Source: Streptomyces sp. RPA4-2 (GTDB lineage: Bacteria; Actinomycetota; Actinomycetes; Streptomycetales; Streptomycetaceae). Taken from it: 64,000 nt of DNA. The notes under the pieces are model-generated. The model had not been told where the DNA came from. It did no database searches and saw only the letters and a list, made by a program, of their open reading frames with translations. The translations under genes and the position numbers were made by a program. The stretch covers positions 310,001-374,000 of the forward strand of contig NZ_CP050975.2 of the NCBI RefSeq assembly GCF_012273515.2. Direction: 5' to 3'. This document shows, in pieces, positions 26,117-34,826 of this stretch. Numbering within the stretch: position 1 is the stretch's first letter; each line of letters starts with the position of its first letter.

Positions 26117-26565
26117 CCCACCGGCCCTCCGCCCTGCAACTGGTGCGCCATGCGCCGGGTGTCGGCCGGGTCGTCGAGGCGCTCGGCGTCGATGAGCGCG
26201 CACAGGATGCCGCTCGCGCTCAGGACGTCCTCGCCGTCCGCGGTCACGGTGCCGTCCAGGAGGGCGGCCTCCTCGGTCATCGACTCGATGGTGGCCCGCA
26301 TGCGCAGTACCTCCCCGGGGCGTACGGCGCGGTGCGCGGTGGCCTCGCCGACGGCGAGGAGCGCGGCACGCAGCCGGTGGTCGGTGGAGAGCATGATCAG
26401 CCAGGTCGCCGACTGGCACAGCGCCTCCAGGGCCAGCCCGAAGGGCAGTGCCGGTCCGCTCCCGGTGTCCTGCCAGTAGGTCTCGTCGACGGAGGTGACC
26501 TTGCGCGCGGTGATGTGCTCCCGCGGCGTCCAGGTCTCGATCCGGTCGATCAGATGGAATCGCAT
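26113..26565 (-). CDS. FabA/FabZ-like hotdog protein, catalytic His absent
   Basis: A 150-aa hotdog-fold protein: MRFHLIDRIETWTPREHITA, then YWQDTGSGPALPFGLALEAL, LRMRATIESMTEEAALLDG and LSASGILCALIDAERL. The Glu of the central helix (LALEALCQSA) is present, but no His occupies the HFPGHP position. It may be the non-catalytic half of a heterodimeric dehydratase with the FabZ-like protein at 24377, or an isomerase. The ATG follows GAAGAGACG; the stop overlaps the KS start (ATGA). Confidence 0.78.
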   Translation of the reverse strand: MRFHLIDRIETWTPREHITARKVTSVDETYWQDTGSGPALPFGLALEALCQSATWLIMLSTDHRLRAALLAVGEATAHRAVRPGEVLRMRATIESMTEEAALLDGTVTADGEDVLSASGILCALIDAERLDDPADTRRMAHQLQGGGPVG

Positions 26566-26597
26566 CGTCGTCTCTTCTTCCGTTCCCTCACGGTCCG

Positions 26598-27365
26598 TTA
26601 CGGACGGCCGATGCCCAGCTGGGCGGAGAACCCGCCGTCGACGCAGAGCAGTTCGCCGGTGGTGTAGCCGGAGTCGGGTCCGGCCAGGAACACCGCTGCC
26701 GCGGCGACCTGTTCGACGGTGGCGAAGCGGCGCAGCGGTATCTGCCGCTTGATGCTGCGGCCGCCGTCGCGCTGCATCACCCCCTCCACCAGGTCGGTCG
26801 GGGTGAACCCGGCCAGGACCGCGTTGACCCGCACGCCGAAGCGGGCGAGTTCGATCGCCGCGCAGCGGGTGAAGGAGTTCAGCGCGCCCTTGGAGGCCGA
26901 GTAGTTGGCCTGGCCGATCCAGCCGCGCTCGCCCATGGCCGAGGAGATGTTGACGATCGTGGCGTCGCCGTGGGCCATGAACTGCTCCATGACGGCGTGC
27001 GTGCAGTGGTAGGCGCCGCCGAAGTTGACCTTCATGACGTTCAGCCAGGCGTCCGGCGGCGCGTCGTAGATGAGGCCGTCGTCGCTGGTGCCCGCGTTGT
27101 TGACGAGGATGTCGAGGGAGCCGAGGTGGCGGGTGGCCTCCTGCACCAGGCGGGCGGCCTGCTGCGGGTCGGCGACGTCGGCGCCGATGGCCACGGCCCG
27201 GCCGCCCGCCGTCTCGATCTCCTTGACGACCGCGGCGGCGTCCTCCTGCCGGGAGCGGTAGTTGACGGCGACGGCCGCGCCCTGCTCGGCCAGGGCCAGG
27301 GCGATGGCCCGGCCGATGCCGCGTGAGGCACCGGTGACCAGGGCGGTGCGGTCCTTCAGCTTCAT
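26598..27365 (-). CDS. 3-oxoacyl-ACP reductase (FabG-like ketoreductase)
   Basis: A 255-aa SDR. It has TALVTGASRGIGRAIALAL for NADPH binding, DILVNNAGTSDD, and the catalytic Ser-Tyr-Lys in NISSAMGERGWIGQANYSAS followed by KGALNSFTRC. It reduces the beta-keto group after each condensation, supplying the dehydratases. It stands 32 bp upstream of the hotdog gene in the same operon. Single-domain and of usual length. Confidence 0.93.
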   Translation of the reverse strand: MKLKDRTALVTGASRGIGRAIALALAEQGAAVAVNYRSRQEDAAAVVKEIETAGGRAVAIGADVADPQQAARLVQEATRHLGSLDILVNNAGTSDDGLIYDAPPDAWLNVMKVNFGGAYHCTHAVMEQFMAHGDATIVNISSAMGERGWIGQANYSASKGALNSFTRCAAIELARFGVRVNAVLAGFTPTDLVEGVMQRDGGRSIKRQIPLRRFATVEQVAAAAVFLAGPDSGYTTGELLCVDGGFSAQLGIGRP

Positions 27366-27469
27366 CTGTCTCTTCCCGTTTCTGCTACGAGGTGGGCGGC
27401 GGCGGCCGGGGCCCGCGCGGACAGGGGCCGCCCCCGGCCGGCCGTCCGGCCGCCCGGGGGCGGGCGGAC

Positions 27470-27534
27470 GGCCGGTGGTGCGCGGGAGGCGACGGGTGGT
27501 GCACGGGACGCCGCCTGCCCGCGCACCACCGGCC
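27470..27534 (-). terminator. Long hairpin between ACP and KR genes
   Basis: A perfect 17-bp inverted repeat (27470-27486 with 27518-27534) encloses 31 nt, inside a 177-bp gap of an otherwise tightly packed operon. It may protect the 3' end of the abundant ACP transcript or attenuate downstream expression. Confidence 0.5.
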
Positions 27535-27542
27535 GGGAGGGG

Positions 27543-27965
27543 TCAGGCGGCGTTCTGTGCCGCGGCCCGCTCGGTCAGCAGGTCGGTGAGGTTCTGCACG
27601 GTGAACAGGCCCAGCACGCCCTCGGCGGTCAGCGGTTCGGCGAGCTGGCTGCGGTCGAACTGCGGCAGGACCTTCTCCAGGTGGGTGAGGCCGGTGTCGT
27701 TGACGACTTCGTTCTCGTCACCGAACTCCTCGTCGGGGATGCCGCCCTGGAGCAGGGCGGCGATGTCGGCCACGGTGATCTTCACCTTGGTGGCGCGCTC
27801 GATACGGAAGAGGATGTCGAGCAGGTCGATCGACTCGGCGCCCAGCTGTCCGAGCAGGGTCGCCTCGGCAACCGCCTCGGACTCGTCGATGCCGAGGGCG
27901 TCGGCGATGGCGGCCTGGACCGCGAAGAAGTAGTCGCTCGAGGTGGGAGTCAGGGTTTCGGACAC
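27543..27965 (-). CDS. Acyl carrier protein (long form)
   Basis: A 140-aa carrier protein. The phosphopantetheine Ser45 lies in LGQLGAESIDLLDILFRIE. Helix III and an extended C-terminus follow, with VLGLFTVQNLTDLLTERAAA. It is longer than usual type II PKS ACPs (80-90 aa); the extra 55 residues after the core may be an interaction segment. GTG start at 27965, after GAAAGG. It is the only stand-alone ACP of the reducing PKS module. Confidence 0.88.
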   Translation of the reverse strand: MSETLTPTSSDYFFAVQAAIADALGIDESEAVAEATLLGQLGAESIDLLDILFRIERATKVKITVADIAALLQGGIPDEEFGDENEVVNDTGLTHLEKVLPQFDRSQLAEPLTAEGVLGLFTVQNLTDLLTERAAAQNAA

Positions 27966-28136
27966 CGTTGGCTGCCTTTCGGATGGGTCGTTGTGCGCTG
28001 CCGGCACCGAGGGCCGGCGCCGGAGGGACGGGAACGGGAGAGGAAGGAGGAGGCAGAAGAGACCGCAGGACGGGACGAGCGCGGACAGGGAGAGCGGGTG
28101 CGGGAGGCGGGGCGGGGGGCCGCCCCGCGCGGCGTG

Positions 28137-29105
28137 TCAGGCGGCGGCGTCAGGGGCGGACTCCTGCCTCAGCTCGCGCAGCAGCGCGGTGATGCGGCGC
28201 GCGTCGTGGGTGCTGCGCACCACGGAGTGGACGCCGGTGCGGTTGGCGAAGCCGCTCAGCACCCGGCCGGGGCCGGCCTCGAGGCAGCCGCCCGTCCCGT
28301 GTGCTCCCGCGGCGCCCAGCACGTCCACCCAGCGCACCGGCCCGGCCAGCTGACGGCGCAGCAGGTCGCGGGCGTGGGCGCCGTCGCGCACCAGGGTGCC
28401 GGTGACCGAGCTGATCACGGGCAGCCGGGGCGCGGCGAAGGTGACGCGCTCCAGTTCGGCGGCGAACTCGTCCTCGATCGCCCGCATCAGCGAGCAGTGG
28501 AAGGGCGCCGAGACCTTCAGCGCCACCACCCGTTCGGCGCCCGCCGCCAGCGCGAGGCGGGCGGCCTCCTCGACCGCCGCGCGCTGCCCGGAGATGACCG
28601 TCTGGCCCGGCTCGTTGTAGTTGGCGATCTCCACCACGCCCAGCGGGGCGCAGCCGGCGCAGATCTCCTCGATCCGGCCGGGGCCCAGGCCCAGTACGGC
28701 CGTCATCGCCCCGCCGGCCCGGCGCGAGACGCCGGCCATCAGCTCGCCGCGGCGGCGCACCAGCCGCAGCGCCTCGTCGGCGCCCAGCACCCCGGCGGCG
28801 ACCAGCGCCGTGTACTCGCCCAGACTGTGCCCGGCCACCACGGCCGGCACGAACCCGGCCTCCGCGCGCAGCACTTCGAGCACCGCGAGGCTGGTGGCGA
28901 CGATGGCGGGCTGGGCGATCTCGGTCGGGGCCAGCTCCTCCTCCCCCGCCGTGCTGCACAGCGCGGTCAGCGGCAGGCCGGTGGCGTCCTGCGCGCGCGC
29001 CAGGACGCGTCCGGCGGTGCGGGGGTGCTCACGCAGCAGATGTCCGGCCATGCCCGCGCGCTGCGAGCCCTGCCCGGGAAACATCGTGAAGAAATTGTCG
29101 ATCAT
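28137..29105 (-). CDS. Malonyl-CoA:ACP transacylase (FabD-like)
   Basis: A 322-aa acyltransferase. The N-terminal oxyanion loop is FPGQGSQRAGMAGHLL. Ser94 stands in VAGHSLGEYTAL, an Arg in RLVRRRGELM and the catalytic His in SAPFHCSLM. It loads malonyl units on the ACP. It is the first gene of the reducing PKS operon on the minus strand; the ATG is at 29105. Having a dedicated FabD homologue is uncommon for aromatic type II PKSs, which borrow the primary-metabolism enzyme. Confidence 0.92.
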   Translation of the reverse strand: MIDNFFTMFPGQGSQRAGMAGHLLREHPRTAGRVLARAQDATGLPLTALCSTAGEEELAPTEIAQPAIVATSLAVLEVLRAEAGFVPAVVAGHSLGEYTALVAAGVLGADEALRLVRRRGELMAGVSRRAGGAMTAVLGLGPGRIEEICAGCAPLGVVEIANYNEPGQTVISGQRAAVEEAARLALAAGAERVVALKVSAPFHCSLMRAIEDEFAAELERVTFAAPRLPVISSVTGTLVRDGAHARDLLRRQLAGPVRWVDVLGAAGAHGTGGCLEAGPGRVLSGFANRTGVHSVVRSTHDARRITALLRELRQESAPDAAA

Positions 29106-29149
29106 CCCCGTTCCTGCCTCACTGAGTTGACGAAAGCGCCGGAGAAAGG

Positions 29150-29178
29150 TCATCGAGCCGTCGGCGAGCGGATCTCGA
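29150..29178 (-). promoter_or_regulatory. Possible SARP box before the reducing PKS operon
   Basis: Minus-strand heptamers TCGAGAT, TCGCCGA and TCGATGA are spaced exactly 11 bp apart, 45 bp upstream of the malonyltransferase ATG. The expected -10, 8 bp further on, is GC-rich, so this site is less convincing than the others. Confidence 0.4.
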
Positions 29179-29361
29179 TTCTGTGAATCTGGCACGGAGT
29201 TCTGGCGCATTCCTCGAATGCGTCTGGACCGGCGGTACCGCGCCGGATTCCCTCCGCCGCATTCGCCCCTTCCCGGCGGTGCCCTTTCCGCCCGGGGTCC
29301 GCCGGGATTCCACCCGGATTCCACCCGGACCGGGCTTTCCCGCCCCGCCCCCCTTGACCAT

Positions 29362-29381
29362 GTTAGTGATCAACCACTAAC
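29362..29381. promoter_or_regulatory. Operator of the TetR gene
   Basis: A perfect inverted repeat GTTAGTG / CACTAAC with a 6-bp spacer ends 8 bp before the TetR start. It is A/T-rich against its surroundings and fits a TetR autoregulatory operator. It also lies in the divergent region facing the PKS operon. Confidence 0.65.
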
Positions 29382-29389
29382 TTGCGGTC

Positions 29390-29983
29390 ATGGTGAGGAT
29401 GAGTGCAGACGAGCGGCGCGAGAGCGTCATCCGCGCGGCCATGAGCGAGTTCGCCCGGGGCGGGTACGACGGCACCTCCACCGAGGCCGTGGCCCGGCGC
29501 GCGGGGGTGTCGCAGCCGTACCTCTTCCGCCTCTTCGCGGGCAAGCGGGCGCTGTTCCTCGCGGCGGCGCGGCGCTGCCTGGCCGACACCACACGGCTGT
29601 TCGCCGAGGCGACCGAGGGGCTGAGCGGCGAGGAGGCGCTGCGCGCGATGGCCAACGCGTACACCCGCGTCATCCTCAAGGAGCCGGAACGGCTGCTGAT
29701 GCAGATGCAGGTGTACGTCGCGGTGGCGGCGTGCGAGGCGGAGGGGGACACCGGGTTCGGCGAGGCGGTACGGGCCGAGTGGCAGCGGCTGTGGGACACC
29801 GTCCATCTGCCGCTGGGCGCGGACACCGGCCAGACCACCACGTTCATGGCGTACGGGATGCTGGTCAACGTCCTGGTCTCCCTGGGGTTCGCGCCCGACG
29901 ACCCGGTCTGGGACGGGCTGTACCCGGCGGCGCGGGCCGGGGCGCGGCCGGGGGCGCTGCAGCGGACGGCTCCGCCGGGCTGA
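29390..29983 (+). CDS. TetR-family regulator
   Basis: A 197-aa regulator. The HTH is EFARGGYDGTSTEAVARRAG followed by VSQPYLFRLFAGKRALF (about residues 20-55). The C-terminal ligand domain contains RLLMQMQVYVAVAACEAEGD. It is not of the butyrolactone-receptor type. A perfect palindrome just upstream should be its operator. Standing divergent to the reducing PKS operon, it may repress it or sense its product; it could equally control only itself. An in-frame ATG at 29402 is an alternative start. Confidence 0.85.
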   Translation: MVRMSADERRESVIRAAMSEFARGGYDGTSTEAVARRAGVSQPYLFRLFAGKRALFLAAARRCLADTTRLFAEATEGLSGEEALRAMANAYTRVILKEPERLLMQMQVYVAVAACEAEGDTGFGEAVRAEWQRLWDTVHLPLGADTGQTTTFMAYGMLVNVLVSLGFAPDDPVWDGLYPAARAGARPGALQRTAPPG

Positions 29984-30084
29984 CCGGGGGCGCGGGTCCC
30001 GGCCGGGGGTGTTTCCTGGCGGAGCGTCAACGCTTAGCTGCTGCCCGTTCCGTTGCGGCCCGGCCGCCGACGCTCCCGCCGCCC

Positions 30085-31683
30085 TCATGGCGGGAGCGCG
30101 GCCCGGGCGGATGCCCCGGCGGCCGACGCGCGCGGGCGGCGGGGGCGGCGGCGGCCGGGCGCCCGGGAGCACCTCGCACCGGGGGTGGACCCCGGACCAG
30201 GGGCGGCCGGGCGCCCGGGAGCACCTCGCACCGGGGGCGTGCCCCGGACCAGGGTGGCCCCCGGGCCAGGACCGGAGCGGGGCGGCGGCCCACGACGGTG
30301 GGGGCCTGGGACCGGTGCGTGGCGGTTCGGGCCCGGCGCGGGTCCATGGTGCTGCCGGCCTGGCGCTGGTCCACCGTGGTGCCGCCCCGGAGCCCGGTCG
30401 GGCCGGTCCACCGGGGCCCGAAGCCGGGCCGACTCGGTTTGACGGGGTGCGGATTCGGGGTCAGTCCACGGTGGTGCGGGGGCGGGGACCGGGCCGGTCG
30501 GGCGGGTCCCGCGTGCCCAGCGGGTGCCGTAGGCGACCTGGCCCTTCTCCGCCGCGGCGAAGGCCTTGGTGTTCCAGTTCTTGCGCATGAACGCCTCGCG
30601 CGCCCGGATCAGCAGCGGATGCTCCACCGCGCCCATCCGCCCGATCCGCCAGGCGATCCGCTGCAGCGGCGCGGTGCGGGCGCGGCGCTCCTTCTCGTAG
30701 CGGCGCAGTGCCGCGACCGGGTCGCTGCCGGCGTGTTCCAGGTGCTCGGCGAGCACGAGGGCGTCCTCCAGCGCCTGGCAGGCGCCCTGGCCGATGTTGA
30801 AGGTGATGGGGTGCGCGGCGTCCCCGAGGAGGGTGACGCGGCCGTGGCCCCAGCGGCGTTCGGGGCGGCGGCCCTCGACGTCGCCCCGGATGATCCCCTC
30901 CTCCGGTGTGGCGGCGAGGATGTCGGCGACCGGTCCGCCCCAGCCGCGGTGGCGGCGCAGCAGCATCTCGCGCACGCCGGGCTCGTCGCGTCCGCCGGCG
31001 GGCCCGTTGGCCACGCTCATCCAGTGCACCAGGCCGGGCGCGACGTCGTAGTAGGTGAACCGGACACCGCGCCCGAACATCGCGTTGAAGGTCCCCGGCG
31101 GGATGCCGGGGTGCTGGAGGGGGGAGCGTCCGCGCCAGGCGATGTAGCCGCTGTAGCGGTTGTCGGCGGGGCCGAACAGGCAGTCGCGGACGGTGCCGTG
31201 GATGCCGTCGGCCCCGATGAGCAGGTCGCCCCGCTCGCTGCCGCCGTCCGCGAAGCGCACGGTGACCCCGTCCTCGTCCTGGTCGAAGCCGACCACGTGC
31301 GCCCCGGTGCGCACCACGGAGCCCTCCAGCGCGTCACGCAGCACACCGTGCAGGACGGAGCGCTCGACGGCGATCGTGGGCGCTCCGTAGCGCTCGACGA
31401 AGTCGCCCACCGGCCAGGCGCCCAGCACCTCGCCGCGGTCGGTGCTGAAGTGCGCGACCTGCTGCGCCGGGGCCGTCTCCAGGACCTGGCCCGCCACGCC
31501 CAGACAGTCCAGCGCGAGCACTCCGTTGGTCCAGATGTGCAGGCCCGCGCCGCCGTCGCGCAGCTCCTCGGCCCGTTCGAAGACCACACACTCCACACCG
31601 CTGCGCTGCAGCGCGAGGGCCGCGGCCAGGCCGCCGATCCCTCCGCCGGCGATGAGTACGCGACGGGCACGTCCAATGGCCAT
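30085..31683 (-). CDS. FAD-dependent aromatic monooxygenase (C-terminus uncertain)
   Basis: Group A flavoprotein hydroxylase. It has the FAD motif VLIAGGGIGGLAAALALQRS near the N-terminus, the DG motif LLIGADGIHGTVRDCLFG and the ribityl motif VTLLGDAAHPITFNIGQGAC. The homologous part ends near YGTRWARGT (about residue 385). The open frame then continues for about 145 low-complexity Pro/Gly/Arg residues over repetitive DNA, so a frame slip or missed stop is likely. It probably hydroxylates the aromatic or quinone part of the product. The ATG follows a GGAG. Confidence 0.83.
   Translation of the reverse strand: MAIGRARRVLIAGGGIGGLAAALALQRSGVECVVFERAEELRDGGAGLHIWTNGVLALDCLGVAGQVLETAPAQQVAHFSTDRGEVLGAWPVGDFVERYGAPTIAVERSVLHGVLRDALEGSVVRTGAHVVGFDQDEDGVTVRFADGGSERGDLLIGADGIHGTVRDCLFGPADNRYSGYIAWRGRSPLQHPGIPPGTFNAMFGRGVRFTYYDVAPGLVHWMSVANGPAGGRDEPGVREMLLRRHRGWGGPVADILAATPEEGIIRGDVEGRRPERRWGHGRVTLLGDAAHPITFNIGQGACQALEDALVLAEHLEHAGSDPVAALRRYEKERRARTAPLQRIAWRIGRMGAVEHPLLIRAREAFMRKNWNTKAFAAAEKGQVAYGTRWARGTRPTGPVPAPAPPWTDPESAPRQTESARLRAPVDRPDRAPGRHHGGPAPGRQHHGPAPGPNRHAPVPGPHRRGPPPRSGPGPGATLVRGTPPVRGAPGRPAAPGPGSTPGARCSRAPGRRRPRRPRASAAGASARAALPP
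30158..30248. repeat. Tandem ~48-bp direct repeat
   Basis: Two near-identical copies of a unit containing GGGCGCCCGGGAGCACCTCG are followed by shorter related fragments. They lie under the doubtful C-terminal extension of the monooxygenase. Confidence 0.55.
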
Positions 31684-31826
31684 CTGGGTGTCTCCTCGTG
31701 GCGGTGCGGGCGGATGTCCTCGCAGGGCGCGGTACGGCGGACCGCCGCGGCCGGGCCGTCCCACGTCCTCGCGAAATCCCTTGCGGACTAATGGAGTTGT
31801 CAACGCTAGCATTCGAAGCACTGAAC

Positions 31827-31854
31827 TTGATAGTGTCGGCAGGACATCTAGCAT
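31827..31854 (+). promoter_or_regulatory. Promoter of the DUF1772 gene
   Basis: A TTGATA (-35, 31827-31832) and TAGCAT (-10, 31849-31854) are spaced 16 bp apart in an unusually A/T-rich divergent region (31785-31870). CTAGCATT occurs at 31806 and again at 31848, a direct repeat at a 42-bp interval that could bind a regulator. Confidence 0.5.
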
Positions 31855-31916
31855 TGATAAACCCACGGGGCGGCACGGCCCTTGTGGCAACCGGCAGACG
31901 GACAAGGGTGGTTGTG

Positions 31917-32390
31917 ATGGAAGCGCTCGTACAAACCCTGGCCGTGGTGGCCACGATGGCCAACGCGGTGGTCTACGGCACCGACGTCTTCTCCGCGATC
32001 GTCCAGCGGCCCGCCCTCGCGCACGTCGACGACGCGGTGCTGACCAGCACCATGGGGCAGATCCACCGTTTCGGGGACCGGCGGATGCCCGTCCCGGGCG
32101 TCTTCGGCCTGGTCGCCACCGTGGCCACGGCCGTCGCGGCCGGCTTCGGCGGCAGGACGGCGCCGGCCGTCGCCGCGGGGGTGGCGGCGCTGGCCCTGGT
32201 GGTGTGGCTGGCCGTCTACAACAAGGTCAGCGCGCCGGTGAACAAGGAGCTCACCGGCGCCGCCCTGGACTGCCGCACCGCACCCGACGCGCGGGGCCTG
32301 CAGCGCACCTGGGACAGCGTCATCAACGCCCGGGTCGTGCTGCAGGCGGTGGCCCTGGGCGCGATGTGCGTGGCGCTCGTGACGTCCTGA
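31917..32390 (+). CDS. DUF1772 (anthrone-oxygenase-like) membrane protein
   Basis: A 157-aa protein with about four hydrophobic segments (LVQTLAVVATMANAVVYGTD, VFGLVATVATAVAAGFGG, AAGVAALALVVWLAVYNKVS and VLQAVALGAMCVALVTS). The conserved polar residues of the family, in NKVSAPVNKEL and RTWDSVINARVVLQ, are present. DUF1772 includes fungal anthrone oxidases such as HypC. Standing divergent from an aromatic FAD hydroxylase and in a cluster with an aromatase, it may oxidise an anthrone-like intermediate. The function in bacteria is poorly established. Confidence 0.75.
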   Translation: MEALVQTLAVVATMANAVVYGTDVFSAIVQRPALAHVDDAVLTSTMGQIHRFGDRRMPVPGVFGLVATVATAVAAGFGGRTAPAVAAGVAALALVVWLAVYNKVSAPVNKELTGAALDCRTAPDARGLQRTWDSVINARVVLQAVALGAMCVALVTS

Positions 32391-32481
32391 CGACGCGGGC
32401 GGCGGACGGGACGGGGAGGGGATCCGCCGGGCGGGTCCCCTCCCCCACGTCCGCCCGCGTGCCGCCGCGGACGGTGGCGTC

Positions 32482-32610
32482 CTACTGCAGGGCGATGCTG
32501 CCCAGGACGTCCGCCTCCGTGTCCTCGTCCAGACCGTCGGTGACCTCACTGCCGAAGGCGGGGATGAGCTCCGGCTCGGGTCCTGCGGGATTCCTCTTCT
32601 TGCTGACCAC
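32482..32610 (-). CDS. Small acidic peptide, 42 aa, unknown
   Basis: Starts at GTG 32610, 7 nt after AAGGGA. The product begins MVSKKRNPAGPEPELIPAFG, continues SEVTDGLDEDTEADVLGS and ends IALQ. The N-terminus is basic, the middle strongly acidic. No Cys is present, and Ser/Thr are few. I do not recognise it. It has the size and charge pattern of a RiPP leader or precursor, but no modifying enzyme is seen nearby; a regulatory or carrier peptide is also possible. It is convergent with the DUF1772 gene. Confidence 0.5.
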   Translation of the reverse strand: MVSKKRNPAGPEPELIPAFGSEVTDGLDEDTEADVLGSIALQ

Positions 32611-33024
32611 GATGGTGTCCCTTCGGGCGTGAACGGCCAATACCGTACCGAGATTCACGAACCGGCACTCCACGCGTCAAGGCATGTTCCGCCCCGTCCA
32701 CCGGAATTCGAGGCGCCGTCGAGAAAAACCCGGAAAAGCGGGAACTCTCAAATCCCCCCGGGCAGCGGGAAATCCACCGCGCCGGCCACTCGCATTTCCC
32801 CCGGCACCACCCTCTGCCGGCCCGGGTGCGCGGGATGGGGTGTACGGAGTGAGGGGTGCGGGGGTCAGGTGCGCGGGGTCAGGTGTGCGCGGGCCGTGGC
32901 GGTGTCCGGGCGGCGCCGTTCGTCGTGGGCGCGGCGCCGGACACCGTCCCGGCGGCGGGCACTTCACGGCCGCGTGGGCGGGCCGGTTACGGCCGCGTGG
33001 GCGGGCCCGGTTACGGGACGGCTC
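32611..33024. other. Intergenic with short tandem repeats
   Basis: No gene is visible. At 32963-33018 a 26-bp unit containing TTACGGCCGCGTGGGCGGGC is repeated just over twice, next to the 3' end of the XRE gene. The left part (32640-32820) is less GC-rich and may hold the promoter of the small peptide. Confidence 0.4.
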
Positions 33025-34236
33025 TCAGGCCGGCGGGGCGGGGGTGAGGGCGTCCGCGAGGGTGCGCCAGATCTCCGCCGCGAGGTCGATGTTGGCGTCG
33101 GCCTGGGCCTGCTGGGCCAGGGTGCGCAGGCCGTCCACGCCGGAGACGTCGCCGCCCAGGATCAGCAGCTGCTGGCGCAGGATCTCCAGCCGGACCCGGT
33201 CGCGGTAGGTCATCCTCGGCTCGTCCCCGGCCAGGCCGCCCAGCAGGGCGCGGGCATCGTCGTAGCGGCCGGTGGCGAAGGCCAGATCGGCCTTCAGCGC
33301 GGTCAGGTCCTGGCGCAGGGCGGGGGTGCCGACGAAGGCGAGGGCGGCCTCGGCCTGCTCCGCGCAGCGCTGTGCCTGTGCGGGGTCGGCGGGCAGTTTC
33401 TGCAGGTGCAGCCGGCCCGCGGCGAGCCGCAGTCTGAGCCACAGCACCAGGTCCTCCTGGCTGCTGAAGCGTTCCAGGGCCTCATCGAGGCAGTGCTGCG
33501 CGCCGGTGTGGTCGCCCTGGCGCACCCGTACGGCGGCGGCCGTCCACATCGCCTCGGCCCACAGCGCGTCGCTGCGGCCCTCGACCAGGGCGGTGAGTTC
33601 GTCGGCGTGCACCCGGGCCTCCGGCACCTGTCCGGCCTCCGCCTGGACGGACACCAGGGCCAGCAGCGCGGCGGCGCGGTCCTCGACGCCCAGGTCCTCG
33701 CCCAGGGCGAGCCGGTGGGCGGCGACGGCCGCGTCAAGGGCGGGGGTGATCTCGCCGAGTGAACGCAGGCAGCGCGCCAGCCGGGTCAGGCCGCGCACCC
33801 GCAGCTCGGCCAGGCCCACCTCGTCGCCGAGCGCGACGAGGTGGCCGAGGTGGGCGCGCTCCGCGGCGTGGTCGCCCTGCAGGCGGGCGGCCCTCGCCAG
33901 CAGCCACAGTGCCTGCCAGCGCAGCACCGCGCTTTCGTGGCCCTCGGCGGCGAGTGCCGAGCGCAGTGCCTCGATGGCGTCCGCGGAACCGGTGGAGGAG
34001 GCCAGGGTCAGGGCGTGGGCCAGTGAGCCGGTGACCGGCTCCTCGAAATCGGCGGCCTTGAGACCCAGCCGGTCGGCGAGGTAGGCCACGGCCCGGTCGG
34101 TGGGCTGGCGCGCCCCGGATTCCAGCCGGGAGAGGTAGCCGGTGGACATGCCCTCACCGGCCAGTGCCGTCTGCGACAGCCCCCGGGCCGTCCGGAGCTT
34201 CTTCAGGCGGTTTCCGAACGCGGGCTGTCGCAGCAT
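33025..34236 (-). CDS. XRE-type regulator with TPR-like C-terminus
   Basis: A 403-aa protein. An N-terminal helix-turn-helix (GNRLKKLRTARGLSQTALAG, then MSTGYLSRLESGARQPTDRA, about residues 8-60) is followed by about 330 residues of Ala/Leu-rich helical hairpins typical of TPR. The build is that of Streptomyces cluster-situated regulators sensing peptides or small molecules. The ATG at 34236 is the first in frame before the HTH. The next upstream gene diverges from it after a 590-bp gap. Confidence 0.82.
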   Translation of the reverse strand: MLRQPAFGNRLKKLRTARGLSQTALAGEGMSTGYLSRLESGARQPTDRAVAYLADRLGLKAADFEEPVTGSLAHALTLASSTGSADAIEALRSALAAEGHESAVLRWQALWLLARAARLQGDHAAERAHLGHLVALGDEVGLAELRVRGLTRLARCLRSLGEITPALDAAVAAHRLALGEDLGVEDRAAALLALVSVQAEAGQVPEARVHADELTALVEGRSDALWAEAMWTAAAVRVRQGDHTGAQHCLDEALERFSSQEDLVLWLRLRLAAGRLHLQKLPADPAQAQRCAEQAEAALAFVGTPALRQDLTALKADLAFATGRYDDARALLGGLAGDEPRMTYRDRVRLEILRQQLLILGGDVSGVDGLRTLAQQAQADANIDLAAEIWRTLADALTPAPPA

Positions 34237-34826
34237 GATTCGAATCCCCTGGGGTGAGCGGGCAAGAAAGTTTCGCCGGGAGCCGCCCCGAGCGTAGGGC
34301 GCCGGGCAACACGCGGGCAAACCTTTGCCAGGCCCGGGGCGGAAATCTCGTGCGGGCCTCACGCCCGTCTCACGTGTGTCTCATGTCGGTCTCGTGCGCT
34401 TCTCCAGCGTTCCTCCGGCGCGGCCGGGCAGGCTCGGCATCATCCGGCCGGCGCACCCGGCCGGCGTGGAGTCCTTGCGCATGTCAAACGTCAGGGAGTC
34501 GACGATGAGGCCATCGGTGTGCGCGCACCGGGCGGCGCGGACGGCCGCCGCGGGACACGGCGGCCGGGCCCGGTACCGGGCCCGGGCCCCCTCCGACGAG
34601 GACATCGGCTGGCCCAGACGGTGCGCCCCGCCCGCCGCGTAGCACCGGCCCCCGCCACGCGCCCGCATCCCCTCCGCCCTCCCCCACCGAGCGCCCGGGT
34701 CCACGGCCCGCACCGGGTCCGGAGCAGCGGCAGGTCCAAGGACGCGGACCGGGCCGGGAACGGGATCGGGCGGGTACAGGTCCGGGAAGATCGCAACCAT
34801 CGGTGCCGCACACGGGTCTTCGGGGC
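34237..34826. other. Intergenic between divergent genes
   Basis: No gene can be supported. The region near 34240-34400 contains short, less GC-rich stretches and probably carries the promoter of the XRE gene. The part at 34500-34800 is uniform GC-rich sequence with no motif I recognise. Confidence 0.35.

Noticed and set aside
31806..31855. CTAGCATT direct repeats as a SARP box
   Set aside because: The interval is 42 bp and neither copy is 8 bp from the -10 element; kept only as a possible regulator site.
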